DNA from: Cytophagaceae bacterium
Lineage (GTDB): Bacteria; Bacteroidota; Bacteroidia; Cytophagales; Spirosomataceae
NCBI GenBank assembly: GCA_027486845.1
Contig: JAIXOL010000078.1
Span: 62,001 to 126,000, forward strand
Direction of reading: 5' to 3'
Length of the DNA: 64,000 nt
The notes beneath the pieces are model-generated. The model had not been told where the DNA came from, made no database searches, and saw only the letters and a program-made list of their open reading frames with translations. Shown here one piece after another: positions 51,693 through 59,778 of this stretch (positions are counted from its first letter, which is position 1; every line of letters starts with the position of its first letter). The position numbers were made by a program, and so were the translations under genes.

Positions 51693-54233
51693 ATGGAGCC
51701 TAAATTTTCACAGAAAGTCAAAGAAATCATAACCTTAGCCCGTGAAGAAGCATTACGACTGGGGCATGATTATATCGGAACCGAACACTTGATTTTGGGG
51801 ATGATAAGGGATGGTGAGGGAATTGCTCTAAATCTATTGAGAGATTCAGGCGTACAACTTGACGAACTACGCATCACTATTGAGCAAGCCACAAAAGGCA
51901 CTGCAACCAACAATATTAAAAATTTGGCGAATATTCCGCTTACTCGCCAGTCTGAAAAAGTTTTGAAAATTACTCATCTTGAGGCTAAAATTTTTAAATC
52001 ACAATTGATAGGTACTGAGCATTTGTTGTTAGCCATTTTGCGTGATGGTGATAACCTAGGCGGACAAATTTTGCAAAAGTTCCAACTTAATTACGAACAA
52101 ACAAAAGAAATGCTTGAGTATCAACTAACTGGTCAGAAACCTGTGATGGAACGTCCAGAGACTGACGATGATGATGAAAGAATCTTCGGCGGCGGTACGG
52201 GTGGATATCAGCAAAAAGGAGAACAGAAAAATCCTGAAAAATCTAAAACTCCTGTTTTAGATAACTTCGGACGTGACCTTACTAAATTTGCCGAAGCTGG
52301 TAAACTCGACCCGATTGTAGGACGTGAAAAAGAAATTGAGCGTGTTGCTCAAATTCTTTCAAGACGTAAGAAAAATAACCCGATTTTGATTGGTGAGCCT
52401 GGTGTTGGTAAAACCGCCATTGCTGAAGGTTTAGCTCTCAGAATTGTGCAAAAAAAAGTTTCAAGAATTTTATTCGGGAAACGTGTCGTGACGCTAGATT
52501 TAGCTTCATTGGTAGCGGGAACAAAATACCGTGGCCAGTTTGAAGAGCGGATGAAGGCTGTAATGAATGAGTTGGAGAAATCACCAGATGTGATTTTGTT
52601 CATTGATGAGATTCATACAATTGTAGGTGCAGGTGGTGCAAGTGGCTCACTCGATGCCTCAAATATGTTTAAACCTGCTTTGGCTCGTGGCGATATTCAA
52701 TGTATTGGTGCAACAACCCTTGATGAGTACCGTCAGTATATTGAAAAAGATGGAGCTTTGGCTCGTCGTTTCCAAATGGTTATGGTTGAAGCAACTTCAA
52801 TCGACGAAACCATCGAAATCTTGAATAACATTAAAGATAAGTATGAAGACCATCATCATGTTAGTTATACGCAAGGTGCTTTAGAAGCTGCTGTAAAATT
52901 ATCAGAAAGGTATATTACTGATCGCTATTTACCTGACAAAGCCATTGACGTTTTGGATGAAGTTGGTGCGAGAGTACACATTAATAATATTTCTGTTCCA
53001 CAAGATATTTTGTTTTTGGAAGAACAAGTTGAGTTAATAAAGAAAGAGAAAAACCAGGTGGTGAAGAGCCAACGCTACGAAGAAGCTGCTCAACTCCGTG
53101 ATCGTGAGAAAAAACTTTTAGAACAACTCGACAAAGCCAAATTGTCTTGGGAAGAAGAAGCGAAATCAAAGCGTTATACTGTAACAGAAGATCACGTTGG
53201 CGATGTTGTGGCAATGATGACGGGTATTCCAGTGAAGCGTGTCAACATGAATGATGGCGAGAAAATTTTGAATATGGGCGACGCTCTTCGTGGTAGAATC
53301 GTTGGTCAAGACCCAGCAGTTGAGAAACTCGTAAAATCAATTCAGCGGACTCGTGTTGGATTGAAAGACCCTAAAAAACCAATCGGTTCGTTTATTTTTT
53401 TAGGGCCAACGGGTGTAGGAAAAACCGAATTAGCTAAGACACTTGCAACGTATCTTTTCGATAAAGAAGATGCTTTAGTAAGAATTGATATGAGTGAATA
53501 CATGGAGAAATTCAGTATTTCTCGTTTGGTTGGAGCACCTCCAGGCTATGTTGGCTACGAAGAAGGTGGTCAATTAACCGAGAAAATCCGTAGAAAACCG
53601 TATTCTGTTATTTTACTTGATGAGATTGAAAAAGCACACCCAGATGTTTATAATATCTTATTGCAGGTACTTGACGATGGTATTCTGACTGATAGCCTTG
53701 GTAGACGAGTAGATTTTCGTAATACAATCATTATCATGACTTCAAATATTGGAGTTCGTGACTTGAAAGATTTTGGTACAGGCATTGGTTTCGCAACTAA
53801 ATCACGGACAGATAATCAAGATGATATTGTGAAAAGTACGATTCAAAATGCTTTGAAGAAAACTTTCTCGCCCGAATTCTTGAACCGGCTTGATGATGTA
53901 ATTGTGTTCAATTCATTGAGCCGTGAAGACATTCATAAGATTATTGACATCGCTCTTGGTCGTTTAATTGCTCGCATTACAAACATTGGTTATAATATTT
54001 CTTTGACAGATAAAGCAAAAGATTTTTTGTCTGAAAAAGGGTATGACCAACAATATGGTGCAAGACCATTGAACCGTGCGATTCAGAAATATGTGGAAGA
54101 TCCATTGGCAGAAGAAATTTTGAAAGGAGATGTTCAAGAAGGAGATACTATCGTTGTCGATTATATCGGAGAAGGAGAAACACTTTCGTTTGGGCGTGCC
54201 AAAATAGAAGAGTCAATCGAAAATAATCAGTAA
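51693..54233 (+). CDS. clpC: ATP-dependent Clp protease ATP-binding subunit ClpC
   Basis: Hexameric AAA+ unfoldase that feeds substrates to ClpP. Two N-terminal Clp repeats (residues 1-145), D1 ATPase with GEPGVGKTA and LFIDEIHTIVGAG, a UVR/M-domain-like linker (SQRYEEAAQLRDREKKLLE), D2 ATPase with GPTGVGKTE and LLDEIEKAHPDVYN, a ClpP-docking GIGF loop and a C-terminal D2-small domain. Length 846. No mcsA/mcsB/ctsR genes nearby, so it is not the Firmicutes arrangement. The inverted TCATTC repeats lie in its leader. Confidence 0.96.
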   Translation: MEPKFSQKVKEIITLAREEALRLGHDYIGTEHLILGMIRDGEGIALNLLRDSGVQLDELRITIEQATKGTATNNIKNLANIPLTRQSEKVLKITHLEAKIFKSQLIGTEHLLLAILRDGDNLGGQILQKFQLNYEQTKEMLEYQLTGQKPVMERPETDDDDERIFGGGTGGYQQKGEQKNPEKSKTPVLDNFGRDLTKFAEAGKLDPIVGREKEIERVAQILSRRKKNNPILIGEPGVGKTAIAEGLALRIVQKKVSRILFGKRVVTLDLASLVAGTKYRGQFEERMKAVMNELEKSPDVILFIDEIHTIVGAGGASGSLDASNMFKPALARGDIQCIGATTLDEYRQYIEKDGALARRFQMVMVEATSIDETIEILNNIKDKYEDHHHVSYTQGALEAAVKLSERYITDRYLPDKAIDVLDEVGARVHINNISVPQDILFLEEQVELIKKEKNQVVKSQRYEEAAQLRDREKKLLEQLDKAKLSWEEEAKSKRYTVTEDHVGDVVAMMTGIPVKRVNMNDGEKILNMGDALRGRIVGQDPAVEKLVKSIQRTRVGLKDPKKPIGSFIFLGPTGVGKTELAKTLATYLFDKEDALVRIDMSEYMEKFSISRLVGAPPGYVGYEEGGQLTEKIRRKPYSVILLDEIEKAHPDVYNILLQVLDDGILTDSLGRRVDFRNTIIIMTSNIGVRDLKDFGTGIGFATKSRTDNQDDIVKSTIQNALKKTFSPEFLNRLDDVIVFNSLSREDIHKIIDIALGRLIARITNIGYNISLTDKAKDFLSEKGYDQQYGARPLNRAIQKYVEDPLAEEILKGDVQEGDTIVVDYIGEGETLSFGRAKIEESIENNQ

Positions 54234-54259
54234 TATAAGTTTTTATCTTGCGAATAATC

Positions 54260-54290
54260 AAAAAGCACGGCAATCTGTCGTGCTTTTTTG
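54260..54290 (+). terminator. Terminator of clpC abutting the next promoter
   Basis: AAAAGCACG/CGTGCTTTT stem followed by a T-tract. The -7 box of the methyltransferase gene starts only a few nt later (54292), so terminator and promoter are packed back to back. Confidence 0.8.
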
Positions 54291-54291
54291 C

Positions 54292-54299
54292 TATTTTTG
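54292..54299 (+). promoter_or_regulatory. -7 box TATTTTTG, leaderless arrangement
   Basis: TAnnTTTG followed by CAGT and the ATG at 54304. The spacing is the same as at truA (TTTGCnnnATG). Confidence 0.5.
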
Positions 54300-54303
54300 C
54301 AGT

Positions 54304-55074
54304 ATGATTCTTGATTATCTTAAATATTTTTTCAAAGCGAAAGACGAACATTCGCTGCATTCTCCATTTGTTTTTGAATTTTATACCCAAGTTTTAAAAG
54401 ATAAGACTTATTATACGGAATATGATGCAATTGAAAAATTAAGAAAACAACTCTTGAGCGATAAACGCATCGTACATATTAAGGATTTTGGTGCAGGAGC
54501 AAAATCCAACAAAAATATTCAACGTACGGTTGAAGATATTGCTCGTAAATCGCTCAAAAATCCAAGTTTAGCACAGTTGTTTTTTAGAATTGTTAAGAAT
54601 TATCAATACAAAAATATTTTCGATTTAGGCACTTCTTTGGGACTTACGACTGCATATTTAGGCAAATCAGACAAAAATATTAAAGTTTGTAGTTTTGAAG
54701 GTTGTGATGAAACCGCAAAAATTGCCCAAGAAAATCTCGATAAACTAGCTTTGAAAAATGTTGAAATCATAGTCGGAAATATTGACAAAACTTTACCCGA
54801 AAAGTTAAATAAAACTGCACAATTAGATTTTGTTTTTTTCGATGCAAATCATCGTTATGAGCCTACAATCGGATATTTTCAACAATGTCTTGCGAAAGCC
54901 CATGATGAAAGTTGCTTTATTTTTGATGACATTTACTGGTCGGAAGAAATGAAACAAGCTTGGAAAACAATTCAGAACCATGAATCAGTCAGTATTAGCA
55001 TTGATTTATTTTGGGTCGGAATTGTCTTTTTTAGAAAGAAACAACCCAAGCAACATTTCGTTTTAAAATTTTGA
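54304..55074 (+). CDS. Class I SAM-dependent methyltransferase
   Basis: A 256-residue methyltransferase, start ATG 54304 (MILDYLKYFFKAKDEHSLHS); the longer ORF to 54280 starts inside the clpC terminator. SAM-binding motif I NIFDLGTSLGLTTAYLG (about residues 103-119), acidic loop SFEGCDETAKIAQENL, and DFVFFDANHRYEPTIGYF resembling the O-methyltransferase/CmcI-like group. Soluble. Substrate unknown. Bacteroidetes commonly carry a protein of this kind beginning FHSLHSPF-type; exact role is not known. Confidence 0.82.
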   Translation: MILDYLKYFFKAKDEHSLHSPFVFEFYTQVLKDKTYYTEYDAIEKLRKQLLSDKRIVHIKDFGAGAKSNKNIQRTVEDIARKSLKNPSLAQLFFRIVKNYQYKNIFDLGTSLGLTTAYLGKSDKNIKVCSFEGCDETAKIAQENLDKLALKNVEIIVGNIDKTLPEKLNKTAQLDFVFFDANHRYEPTIGYFQQCLAKAHDESCFIFDDIYWSEEMKQAWKTIQNHESVSISIDLFWVGIVFFRKKQPKQHFVLKF

Positions 55075-55114
55075 TTTAATTTAGAATTATTCCAAACTAA
55101 AAACTATACTTGCT

Positions 55115-55180
55115 TGTTATAACGTGGGGCGATTGGGCAACACTAGCTCTCCATTATCGCTGATTTATGGAGAAATAACA
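55115..55180 (+). promoter_or_regulatory. GC-richer leader patch with CTCCAT/ATGGAG hairpin upstream of sufS
   Basis: A patch (AACGTGGGGCGATTGGGC and following) contrasts with the AT-rich surroundings; CTCCAT (55149-55154) pairs with ATGGAG (55167-55172). It lies about 50 nt before the sufS ATG and may be a regulatory RNA structure or a repeat remnant. No known riboswitch motif was recognised. Confidence 0.3.
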
Positions 55181-55227
55181 GTATAAATGAAAAGATTGAA
55201 AAATCTTTTTTTGAAAATTAAGAAAAT

Positions 55228-56451
55228 ATGTCACTATTAGATATTAATAAAATTCGTCAAGATTTTCCGATTCTTGATGAAAAAATAAATGGTCGAGATT
55301 TAGTATATTTTGATAATGCTGCCACAACTCAAAAACCATTCGTTGTTTTAGAGGCTTTAGCAAACTATTACGGTCATTATAACGCCAATATTCACCGTGG
55401 AATCCACTTTTTGGCTGAAAAAGCTACATCTGCATTTGAAGATTCTCGCACCACTATCCAAAAATTTTTAAATGCTGCTCACAAGGAAGAAATTATTTTT
55501 ACTTACGGTACAACCGATGGAATCAATTTAGTAGCTCAAACTTACGGACGTAAATTTCTGAAAGAAGGTGATGAAATTATCATTTCAACATTAGAGCATC
55601 ACTCTAACATAGTGCCTTGGCAAATGCTTTGTGAAGAAAAGGGTTGTGTTTTAAGAGTTATTCCGATTGATGACAAAGGCGATTTGATTTTGGAAGAATA
55701 TGAAAAAATGCTTTCTGAAAAAACCAAATTCGTTTCGGTCGTTCACGTTTCAAACGCTTTGGGAACAATCAACGATGTGAAATTTATTATCGACAAAGCA
55801 CACGAAGTTGGAGCAAAGGTTTTGATTGATGGAGCTCAAGCATCATCTCATATTACGATTGATGTCCAAACTTTAGATGCTGATTTCTATGCTTTTTCGG
55901 CACACAAATTGTTTGGGCCAACTGGTATGGGCGTACTTTACGGTAAATTAGATATTTTAAATGCCATGCCGCCATATCGTGGTGGTGGAGAAATGATTAA
56001 GGAGGTAACTTTTGAGAAAACCACTTATAACGAACTTCCCTATAAATTTGAAGCTGGAACTCCAAATATCGCTGATGTTGTGGCAGTTAAATTTGCCATT
56101 GATTATATCAATGAATTAGGCAAAGAAAACATTGCGGCTTACGAAGATGAACTTTTGAAATATGCTACCGACCAATTATCCGAAATCAGCGGATTGAGAA
56201 TTGTTGGTCAAGCAAAAGAGAAGGTTTCGGTAGTTTCGTTTGTGTTAGAAGGCATTCACCCGCAAGATGTAGGTGTTATTCTTGACCAACAAGGTATTGC
56301 CATACGAACAGGACATCACTGTACTCAACCGCTAATGAACCGTTTAGGTCTTCCCGGAACTTCAAGAGCCTCATTTGCTGTTTATAATACAAAGTCTGAA
56401 ATTGACAAATTAGTAGCTGGAATACATAAAGTAAAGAAAATGGTACTTTAA
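55228..56451 (+). CDS. sufS: Cysteine desulfurase SufS
   Basis: PLP enzyme that takes sulfur from cysteine for Fe-S cluster assembly (class II, SufS type). PLP lysine K227 in YAFSAHKLFGPTGMGVLYG and catalytic Cys365 in RTGHHCTQPLM; also EHHSNIVPW and the N-terminal YFDNAATTQKP. Length 407. sufE and a SufT-like gene follow, with a decayed toxin-antitoxin pair in the 472-bp gap between sufS and sufE. sufBCD are not in the window. Confidence 0.96.
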   Translation: MSLLDINKIRQDFPILDEKINGRDLVYFDNAATTQKPFVVLEALANYYGHYNANIHRGIHFLAEKATSAFEDSRTTIQKFLNAAHKEEIIFTYGTTDGINLVAQTYGRKFLKEGDEIIISTLEHHSNIVPWQMLCEEKGCVLRVIPIDDKGDLILEEYEKMLSEKTKFVSVVHVSNALGTINDVKFIIDKAHEVGAKVLIDGAQASSHITIDVQTLDADFYAFSAHKLFGPTGMGVLYGKLDILNAMPPYRGGGEMIKEVTFEKTTYNELPYKFEAGTPNIADVVAVKFAIDYINELGKENIAAYEDELLKYATDQLSEISGLRIVGQAKEKVSVVSFVLEGIHPQDVGVILDQQGIAIRTGHHCTQPLMNRLGLPGTSRASFAVYNTKSEIDKLVAGIHKVKKMVL

Positions 56452-56464
56452 AATCGATAAAATT

Positions 56465-56651
56465 ATGGTAACTCTCAAGACAATTAAAGAAACGGTAAAT
56501 TCTATGGCTGAAAACGCCACAATTGATGGTGTTATTGAGCGTTTAATTTATTTGCAAAAAAATTGACGAGGCTCTTATAGATGTAGAAAAAGGCCACTTT
56601 TATACTCATGATGAAATGAAAGAATATATAAAAAAATGGTTGAAAAGGTAA
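56465..56651 (+). pseudogene. Degraded antitoxin gene (frameshifted)
   Basis: Starts MVTLKTIKETVNSMAENAT, then DGVIERLIYLQK, and hits TGA at 56564-56566 in a run of seven A. Reading on after removing one A gives IDEALIDVEKGHFYTHDEMK and then EYIKKWLKR with a stop at 56649-56651, the layout of short helical antitoxins that precede ParE/RelE toxins. One-base insertion in the homopolymer is the visible lesion. The following toxin remnant supports the reading. Confidence 0.65.
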
Positions 56652-56927
56652 TTTGGTCATTAAAGGCACGAACTGACTTGGATGAAATTTATTTATCTCT
56701 TTCTGAATATTCCGAAAAATATGCAAATCAATGGGTTTAAAGATTATTCAGTAAAATAGAACTTTAAGAAAAACTTCCTAAGATTGGGGCAATTGTTCCG
56801 AAGAAAGAAATACGTTTTATTCGAGAAAAATACAATTGGAAACTTTAAGATTGCATATAGTTACTTTAACAATCAATTAATAATTTTAAGAATAGTTCAC
56901 AAAGGTTCTCCATTTGGCAAAATATGA
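56636..56927 (+). pseudogene. Degraded ParE/RelE-family toxin gene
   Basis: From ATG 56636: MVEKVIWSLKARTDLDEIYL, then SLSEYSEKYANQWV, then TAA stops at two in-frame positions, then a stretch ending KEIRFIREKYNWKL, a further stop or frame change, and in another frame IAYSYFNNQLIILRIVHKGS, then PFGKI and a stop overlapping the sufE start (ATGA). It looks like a ParE-type toxin (WS--A--DL, F-E-Y, RIVH) broken by stops and a frameshift, so not functional. The pair is wedged between sufS and sufE. Confidence 0.65.
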
Positions 56928-57346
56928 CAATAAATGAAATACAAGACGAAATTATCGAAGAGTTTGAGCTCTTTGATGATTGGGAAGGGAAATATGAGTA
57001 CATTATTGATTTAGGAAAAAAGTTACCTAAACTCGGAGACGAACATAAAAATGAAGATAATATTATCAAAGGTTGTCAGTCAATAGTTTGGCTTCATGCT
57101 TATAAAAAAGATGACAAATTACACTTTGAGGCTGATAGTGAGGCAATTATTGTAAAAGGTTTGGTGAGTATGCTCGTAAAAGTCATGACAAATCATACTC
57201 CAGAAGAGATATTAAAATCAGATTTATATTTTATTGATAAAGTGGGTTTGGCAAGCCATTTGGCACAAACTCGTTCTAATGGATTGGCTTCTATGGTCAA
57301 GCAAATGAGAGCTTATGCTGTGGCATATCAGGCAAAAGACAACTAA
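56924..57346 (+). CDS. sufE: SufE family Fe-S cluster sulfur acceptor
   Basis: Accepts persulfide sulfur from SufS and stimulates it. Cys51 is the persulfide-accepting residue in IIKGCQSIVWL; the family phrase FELFDDWEGKYEYIIDLGKK is intact. Length 140 is normal. Its ATG overlaps the end of the degraded toxin reading frame (ATGA), so it may once have been, or still be, translationally coupled to it. Confidence 0.95.
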   Translation: MTINEIQDEIIEEFELFDDWEGKYEYIIDLGKKLPKLGDEHKNEDNIIKGCQSIVWLHAYKKDDKLHFEADSEAIIVKGLVSMLVKVMTNHTPEEILKSDLYFIDKVGLASHLAQTRSNGLASMVKQMRAYAVAYQAKDN

Positions 57347-57371
57347 TTGAAACATTTTTCATAAATAAAAA

Positions 57372-57683
57372 ATGACCGAGCAAGAATTAAAAGAAAGCGT
57401 AATAGTAGCAATCAAGCAGGTTTATGACCCTGAGATTCCCGTTGATGTTTATGAGCTGGGCTTAATATATGACATAAAGATTTTTCCTGTAAATAATGTC
57501 TATGTATTAATGACTCTTACCTCGCCGTCTTGTCCATCAGCAGAGTCAATACCTGTGGAAGTTGAACAGAAAATTCGTGAAATAGAAGGTGTTAGCGATG
57601 TAAGTGTTGAACTTACTTTCGACCCACCTTATGCAACCGATATGATGTCGGAAGTAGCTCAATTGGAGCTTGGGTTTATGTAA
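57372..57683 (+). CDS. sufT: SufT-like MIP18/DUF59 family protein
   Basis: A 103-residue protein of the MIP18/PaaD family that acts in Fe-S cluster maturation. Words: VYDPEIPVDVYELGLIYDI and the Cys-bearing LTSPSCPSAESIPVEVEQKI. It follows sufE with a 25-nt gap. It is likely cotranscribed with sufE as part of the Suf cluster. Confidence 0.92.
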   Translation: MTEQELKESVIVAIKQVYDPEIPVDVYELGLIYDIKIFPVNNVYVLMTLTSPSCPSAESIPVEVEQKIREIEGVSDVSVELTFDPPYATDMMSEVAQLELGFM

Positions 57684-57766
57684 TACCTAATCCAGAAATA
57701 GAGCGAAAAAAACAATAAAAAAATGTTGAATACCCCAGCAACATCAAAACCATTAATTCAAAGCTT

Positions 57767-57777
57767 CCCCTTAGGGG
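57767..57777 (+). repeat. CCCCTTAGGGG micro-palindrome
   Basis: Palindrome followed by CAGGGGAG in the 113-nt gap before the brxA gene. It is GC-rich in AT-rich context and could be a REP-like relic or a small hairpin. Confidence 0.3.
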
Positions 57778-57796
57778 CAGGGGAGCGATTTATTTT

Positions 57797-58222
57797 ATGT
57801 ATCCTCCTCATTTAGTGTCTCCAATGAAAGCTGATTTAGTTAATGTCGGCTTTCAAGAATTATTATCTGCATCTGATGTAGATAACTTTATTACTAACCA
57901 ACAAGGTACGTCGTTGGTTGTTATTAACTCAGTATGTGGTTGTGCAGCAGGTACTTGTCGCCCAGGTGTGAAGTTGGCGTTGCAACGCTCAGAGGCTAAA
58001 CCTGAAAGTTTAGTTACTGTTTTTGCAGGCGTTGATACTGATGCGGTACAACAAATGCGTACATACATCCCATTTCCTCCATCATCACCAGCTATTGCGA
58101 TTTTTAAAAATGGAGAGGTTGTTCACTTTATTGAAAGACACCATATAGAAGGACGTTCTGCTGAAATGATTGCTACACATTTAGTAGCTGTTTTAGAAGA
58201 AGTTGTAGGCGAGGAAGCATAA
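57797..58222 (+). CDS. brxA: BrxA/BrxB family bacilliredoxin
   Basis: A 141-residue thioredoxin-fold protein that removes bacillithiol from oxidised proteins. The active site is Cys47-Gly-Cys49 (VCGCAAGTCRPG), with a third Cys at 54 typical of this family. Located after the Suf genes; together with the YfiT-like protein it suggests bacillithiol metabolism. The stop is only 5 nt before a large palindrome. Confidence 0.93.
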   Translation: MYPPHLVSPMKADLVNVGFQELLSASDVDNFITNQQGTSLVVINSVCGCAAGTCRPGVKLALQRSEAKPESLVTVFAGVDTDAVQQMRTYIPFPPSSPAIAIFKNGEVVHFIERHHIEGRSAEMIATHLVAVLEEVVGEEA

Positions 58223-58226
58223 CTTT

Positions 58227-58354
58227 AGTTTTGACCGGACCGCCGCAGTGGTTCTGAATTATGGGTTCTTAGTTTAATACTCAGTTTTAACCGCTTTGGC
58301 GGACTACTCAGGATTCAGAACTCTCAACCCCGCTACGGCGGACCGTTCAAAAGT
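58227..58354. repeat. Composite inverted repeat with three GC-rich units between convergent genes
   Basis: The arms AGTTTTGACCGGACCGCCG (58227-58245) and CGGCGGACCGTTCAAAAGT (58336-58354) are complementary with three mismatches. An inner perfect pair GTTCTGAAT (58251-58259)/ATTCAGAAC (58313-58321) surrounds a central CCGC-TTT-GGCGG hairpin (58291-58302). It exactly fills the gap between the brxA stop (58222) and the LOG gene stop (58356), so it may serve as a bidirectional terminator as well as being a repeat. Confidence 0.65.
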
Positions 58355-58355
58355 T

Positions 58356-59084
58356 TTAGAAGTTTGGTTTCAATAAGTATTTACCATAGAAGTCATTAAT
58401 TACTTTTACCGCATCATCGGCTGTATCCACCAATTTTATTAAGTTCAAATCTTCAGGGTTGATGTTTTTTTCCCGCTCACACATTGTTTGTTTTAGCCAA
58501 TCAATAAGGCCTTTCCAATACTCTGTTCCTACCATAACGATTGGAAATCTTGCAATCTTTTTTGTCTGAATTAATGTTAATGCTTCAAAAAGTTCATCAA
58601 GTGTTCCGAATCCGCCGGGCATAATTACAAATCCTTGCGAATATTTCATAAAACATACTTTTCTTGCAAAAAAGTAGTCAAAATTAATGCTCTTATCTGG
58701 GTCAACAAATCTATTTGGCACTTGTTCGAAAGGTAATTTTATATTCAAACCTACCGATTTTCCCCCGTTTTCCGCAGCACCTTTATTGCCTGCTTCCATG
58801 ACTCCTGGTCCACCGCCTGTAATTATACCATAGCCTTTAGCCACTAATTTGGCTGCAATTTCTTCCGAAAGTAAATAATATTTGTGGTCAGGTTTTGTTC
58901 TTGCCGAACCATATATAGTTACGCATGGGCCGATTTTGGCCAAACGGTCGAAACCATCAACAAATTCAGCTACGGTTTTTAATATTTGCCATGAATCTTG
59001 ACTTTGGATTTCGTTCCATCCTTTTTCTACAAATGCCTCACGAATTAATTCTTCTTCATTTAATACGATTTCTTTTTCTGCCAT
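58356..59084 (-). CDS. LOG family protein (TIGR00730 type)
   Basis: Rossmann-fold protein of the LOG family; members act as nucleoside-5'-monophosphate phosphoribohydrolases (for example cytokinin activation) or related. Motifs: GGGPGVMEAGNKGAAENGG and PGGFGTLDELFE (PGGxGTxxE, about residue 157). Length 242 fits the longer Bacteroidetes group with an N-terminal helical extension. Physiological role unknown. Confidence 0.88.
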   Translation of the reverse strand: MAEKEIVLNEEELIREAFVEKGWNEIQSQDSWQILKTVAEFVDGFDRLAKIGPCVTIYGSARTKPDHKYYLLSEEIAAKLVAKGYGIITGGGPGVMEAGNKGAAENGGKSVGLNIKLPFEQVPNRFVDPDKSINFDYFFARKVCFMKYSQGFVIMPGGFGTLDELFEALTLIQTKKIARFPIVMVGTEYWKGLIDWLKQTMCEREKNINPEDLNLIKLVDTADDAVKVINDFYGKYLLKPNF

Positions 59085-59190
59085 ATTTTTTTTGTTTGTG
59101 GTACAACATAGTTTTTATGAGGTAATTTAATATCTAGTTCAATCAATCAATTCTTCTTTATTTTTTGAGAAGAATTGGATAATGAAAACG

Positions 59191-59198
59191 TATATTTG
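59191..59198 (+). promoter_or_regulatory. -7 box TATATTTG upstream of rpiB
   Basis: TAnnTTTG match followed by CAAAAAAAAG. It would give a leader of about 105 nt before the rpiB ATG at 59308. Confidence 0.45.
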
Positions 59199-59307
59199 CA
59201 AAAAAAAGTTTAGAATACCAAAAATGAATTTTTCTTGACTAATACATCCTCCAAAAGAGAAGTTCAGCTTATATTTTTTTAATCAATTAATTGGGGAATA
59301 AATCATT

Positions 59308-59736
59308 ATGAAAGTAGCAATTGCAGGTGACCACGCTGGGTTTGAGTATAAAAAAGTAATTCTTCGTTGGCTTCAAGAACAAAATTTTGAAACCGCTGAT
59401 TATGGTCCTTATACGCCCGAAGCAGTCGATTACCCTGATACGGCACATCAATTGGCAAGTTCCGTTGAAAGTGGGCAATATGAGTTTGGAGTCTTAATTT
59501 GCGGCAGTGGAAATGGAGTTTGTATGACCGCCAATCATCATCAAGGTATTAGAGCAGGTTTAGTTTGGAATTTGGAAGTGGCAGAATTGATTCGCCAACA
59601 TAATAATGCAAATGTTATCTGTTTGCCTGCACGATTTATTGATATTGAATTAGCACTAGAATGTGTGAAAACCTTCTTAAAAACTGAATTTGAAGGAGGC
59701 CGTCATGCACGAAGAGCTGATAAAATTTCTTGTTAA
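59308..59736 (+). CDS. rpiB: Ribose-5-phosphate isomerase B
   Basis: Interconverts ribose-5-phosphate and ribulose-5-phosphate (pentose phosphate pathway). Catalytic Cys65 and the GSGNG loop in VLICGSGNGVCMTAN, plus the N-terminal IAGDHAGFEYKK. Length 142 is normal. Single gene; it converges with the membrane-protein gene behind a strong terminator. Confidence 0.95.
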   Translation: MKVAIAGDHAGFEYKKVILRWLQEQNFETADYGPYTPEAVDYPDTAHQLASSVESGQYEFGVLICGSGNGVCMTANHHQGIRAGLVWNLEVAELIRQHNNANVICLPARFIDIELALECVKTFLKTEFEGGRHARRADKISC

Positions 59737-59739
59737 AAT

Positions 59740-59777
59740 AAAAAGAGGCTATAGAATTTAATTCATAGCCTCTTTTT
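59740..59777. terminator. Bidirectional terminator after rpiB
   Basis: AAAAAGAGGCTAT pairs with ATAGCCTCTTTTT (13 bp), with an inner GAATT/AATTC extension. T-runs flank both sides; serves rpiB and the convergent membrane-protein gene. Confidence 0.88.
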
Positions 59778-59778
59778 A

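Noticed and set aside
55115-55180. tRNA-like or known riboswitch in the sufS leader
   Set aside because: No acceptor stem or recognised riboswitch core; only one short hairpin and a GC-rich patch.
57767-57790. G-quadruplex in the brxA leader
   Set aside because: Only two G4 runs on the plus strand (GGGGCAGGGG), not enough for a stable intramolecular quadruplex.
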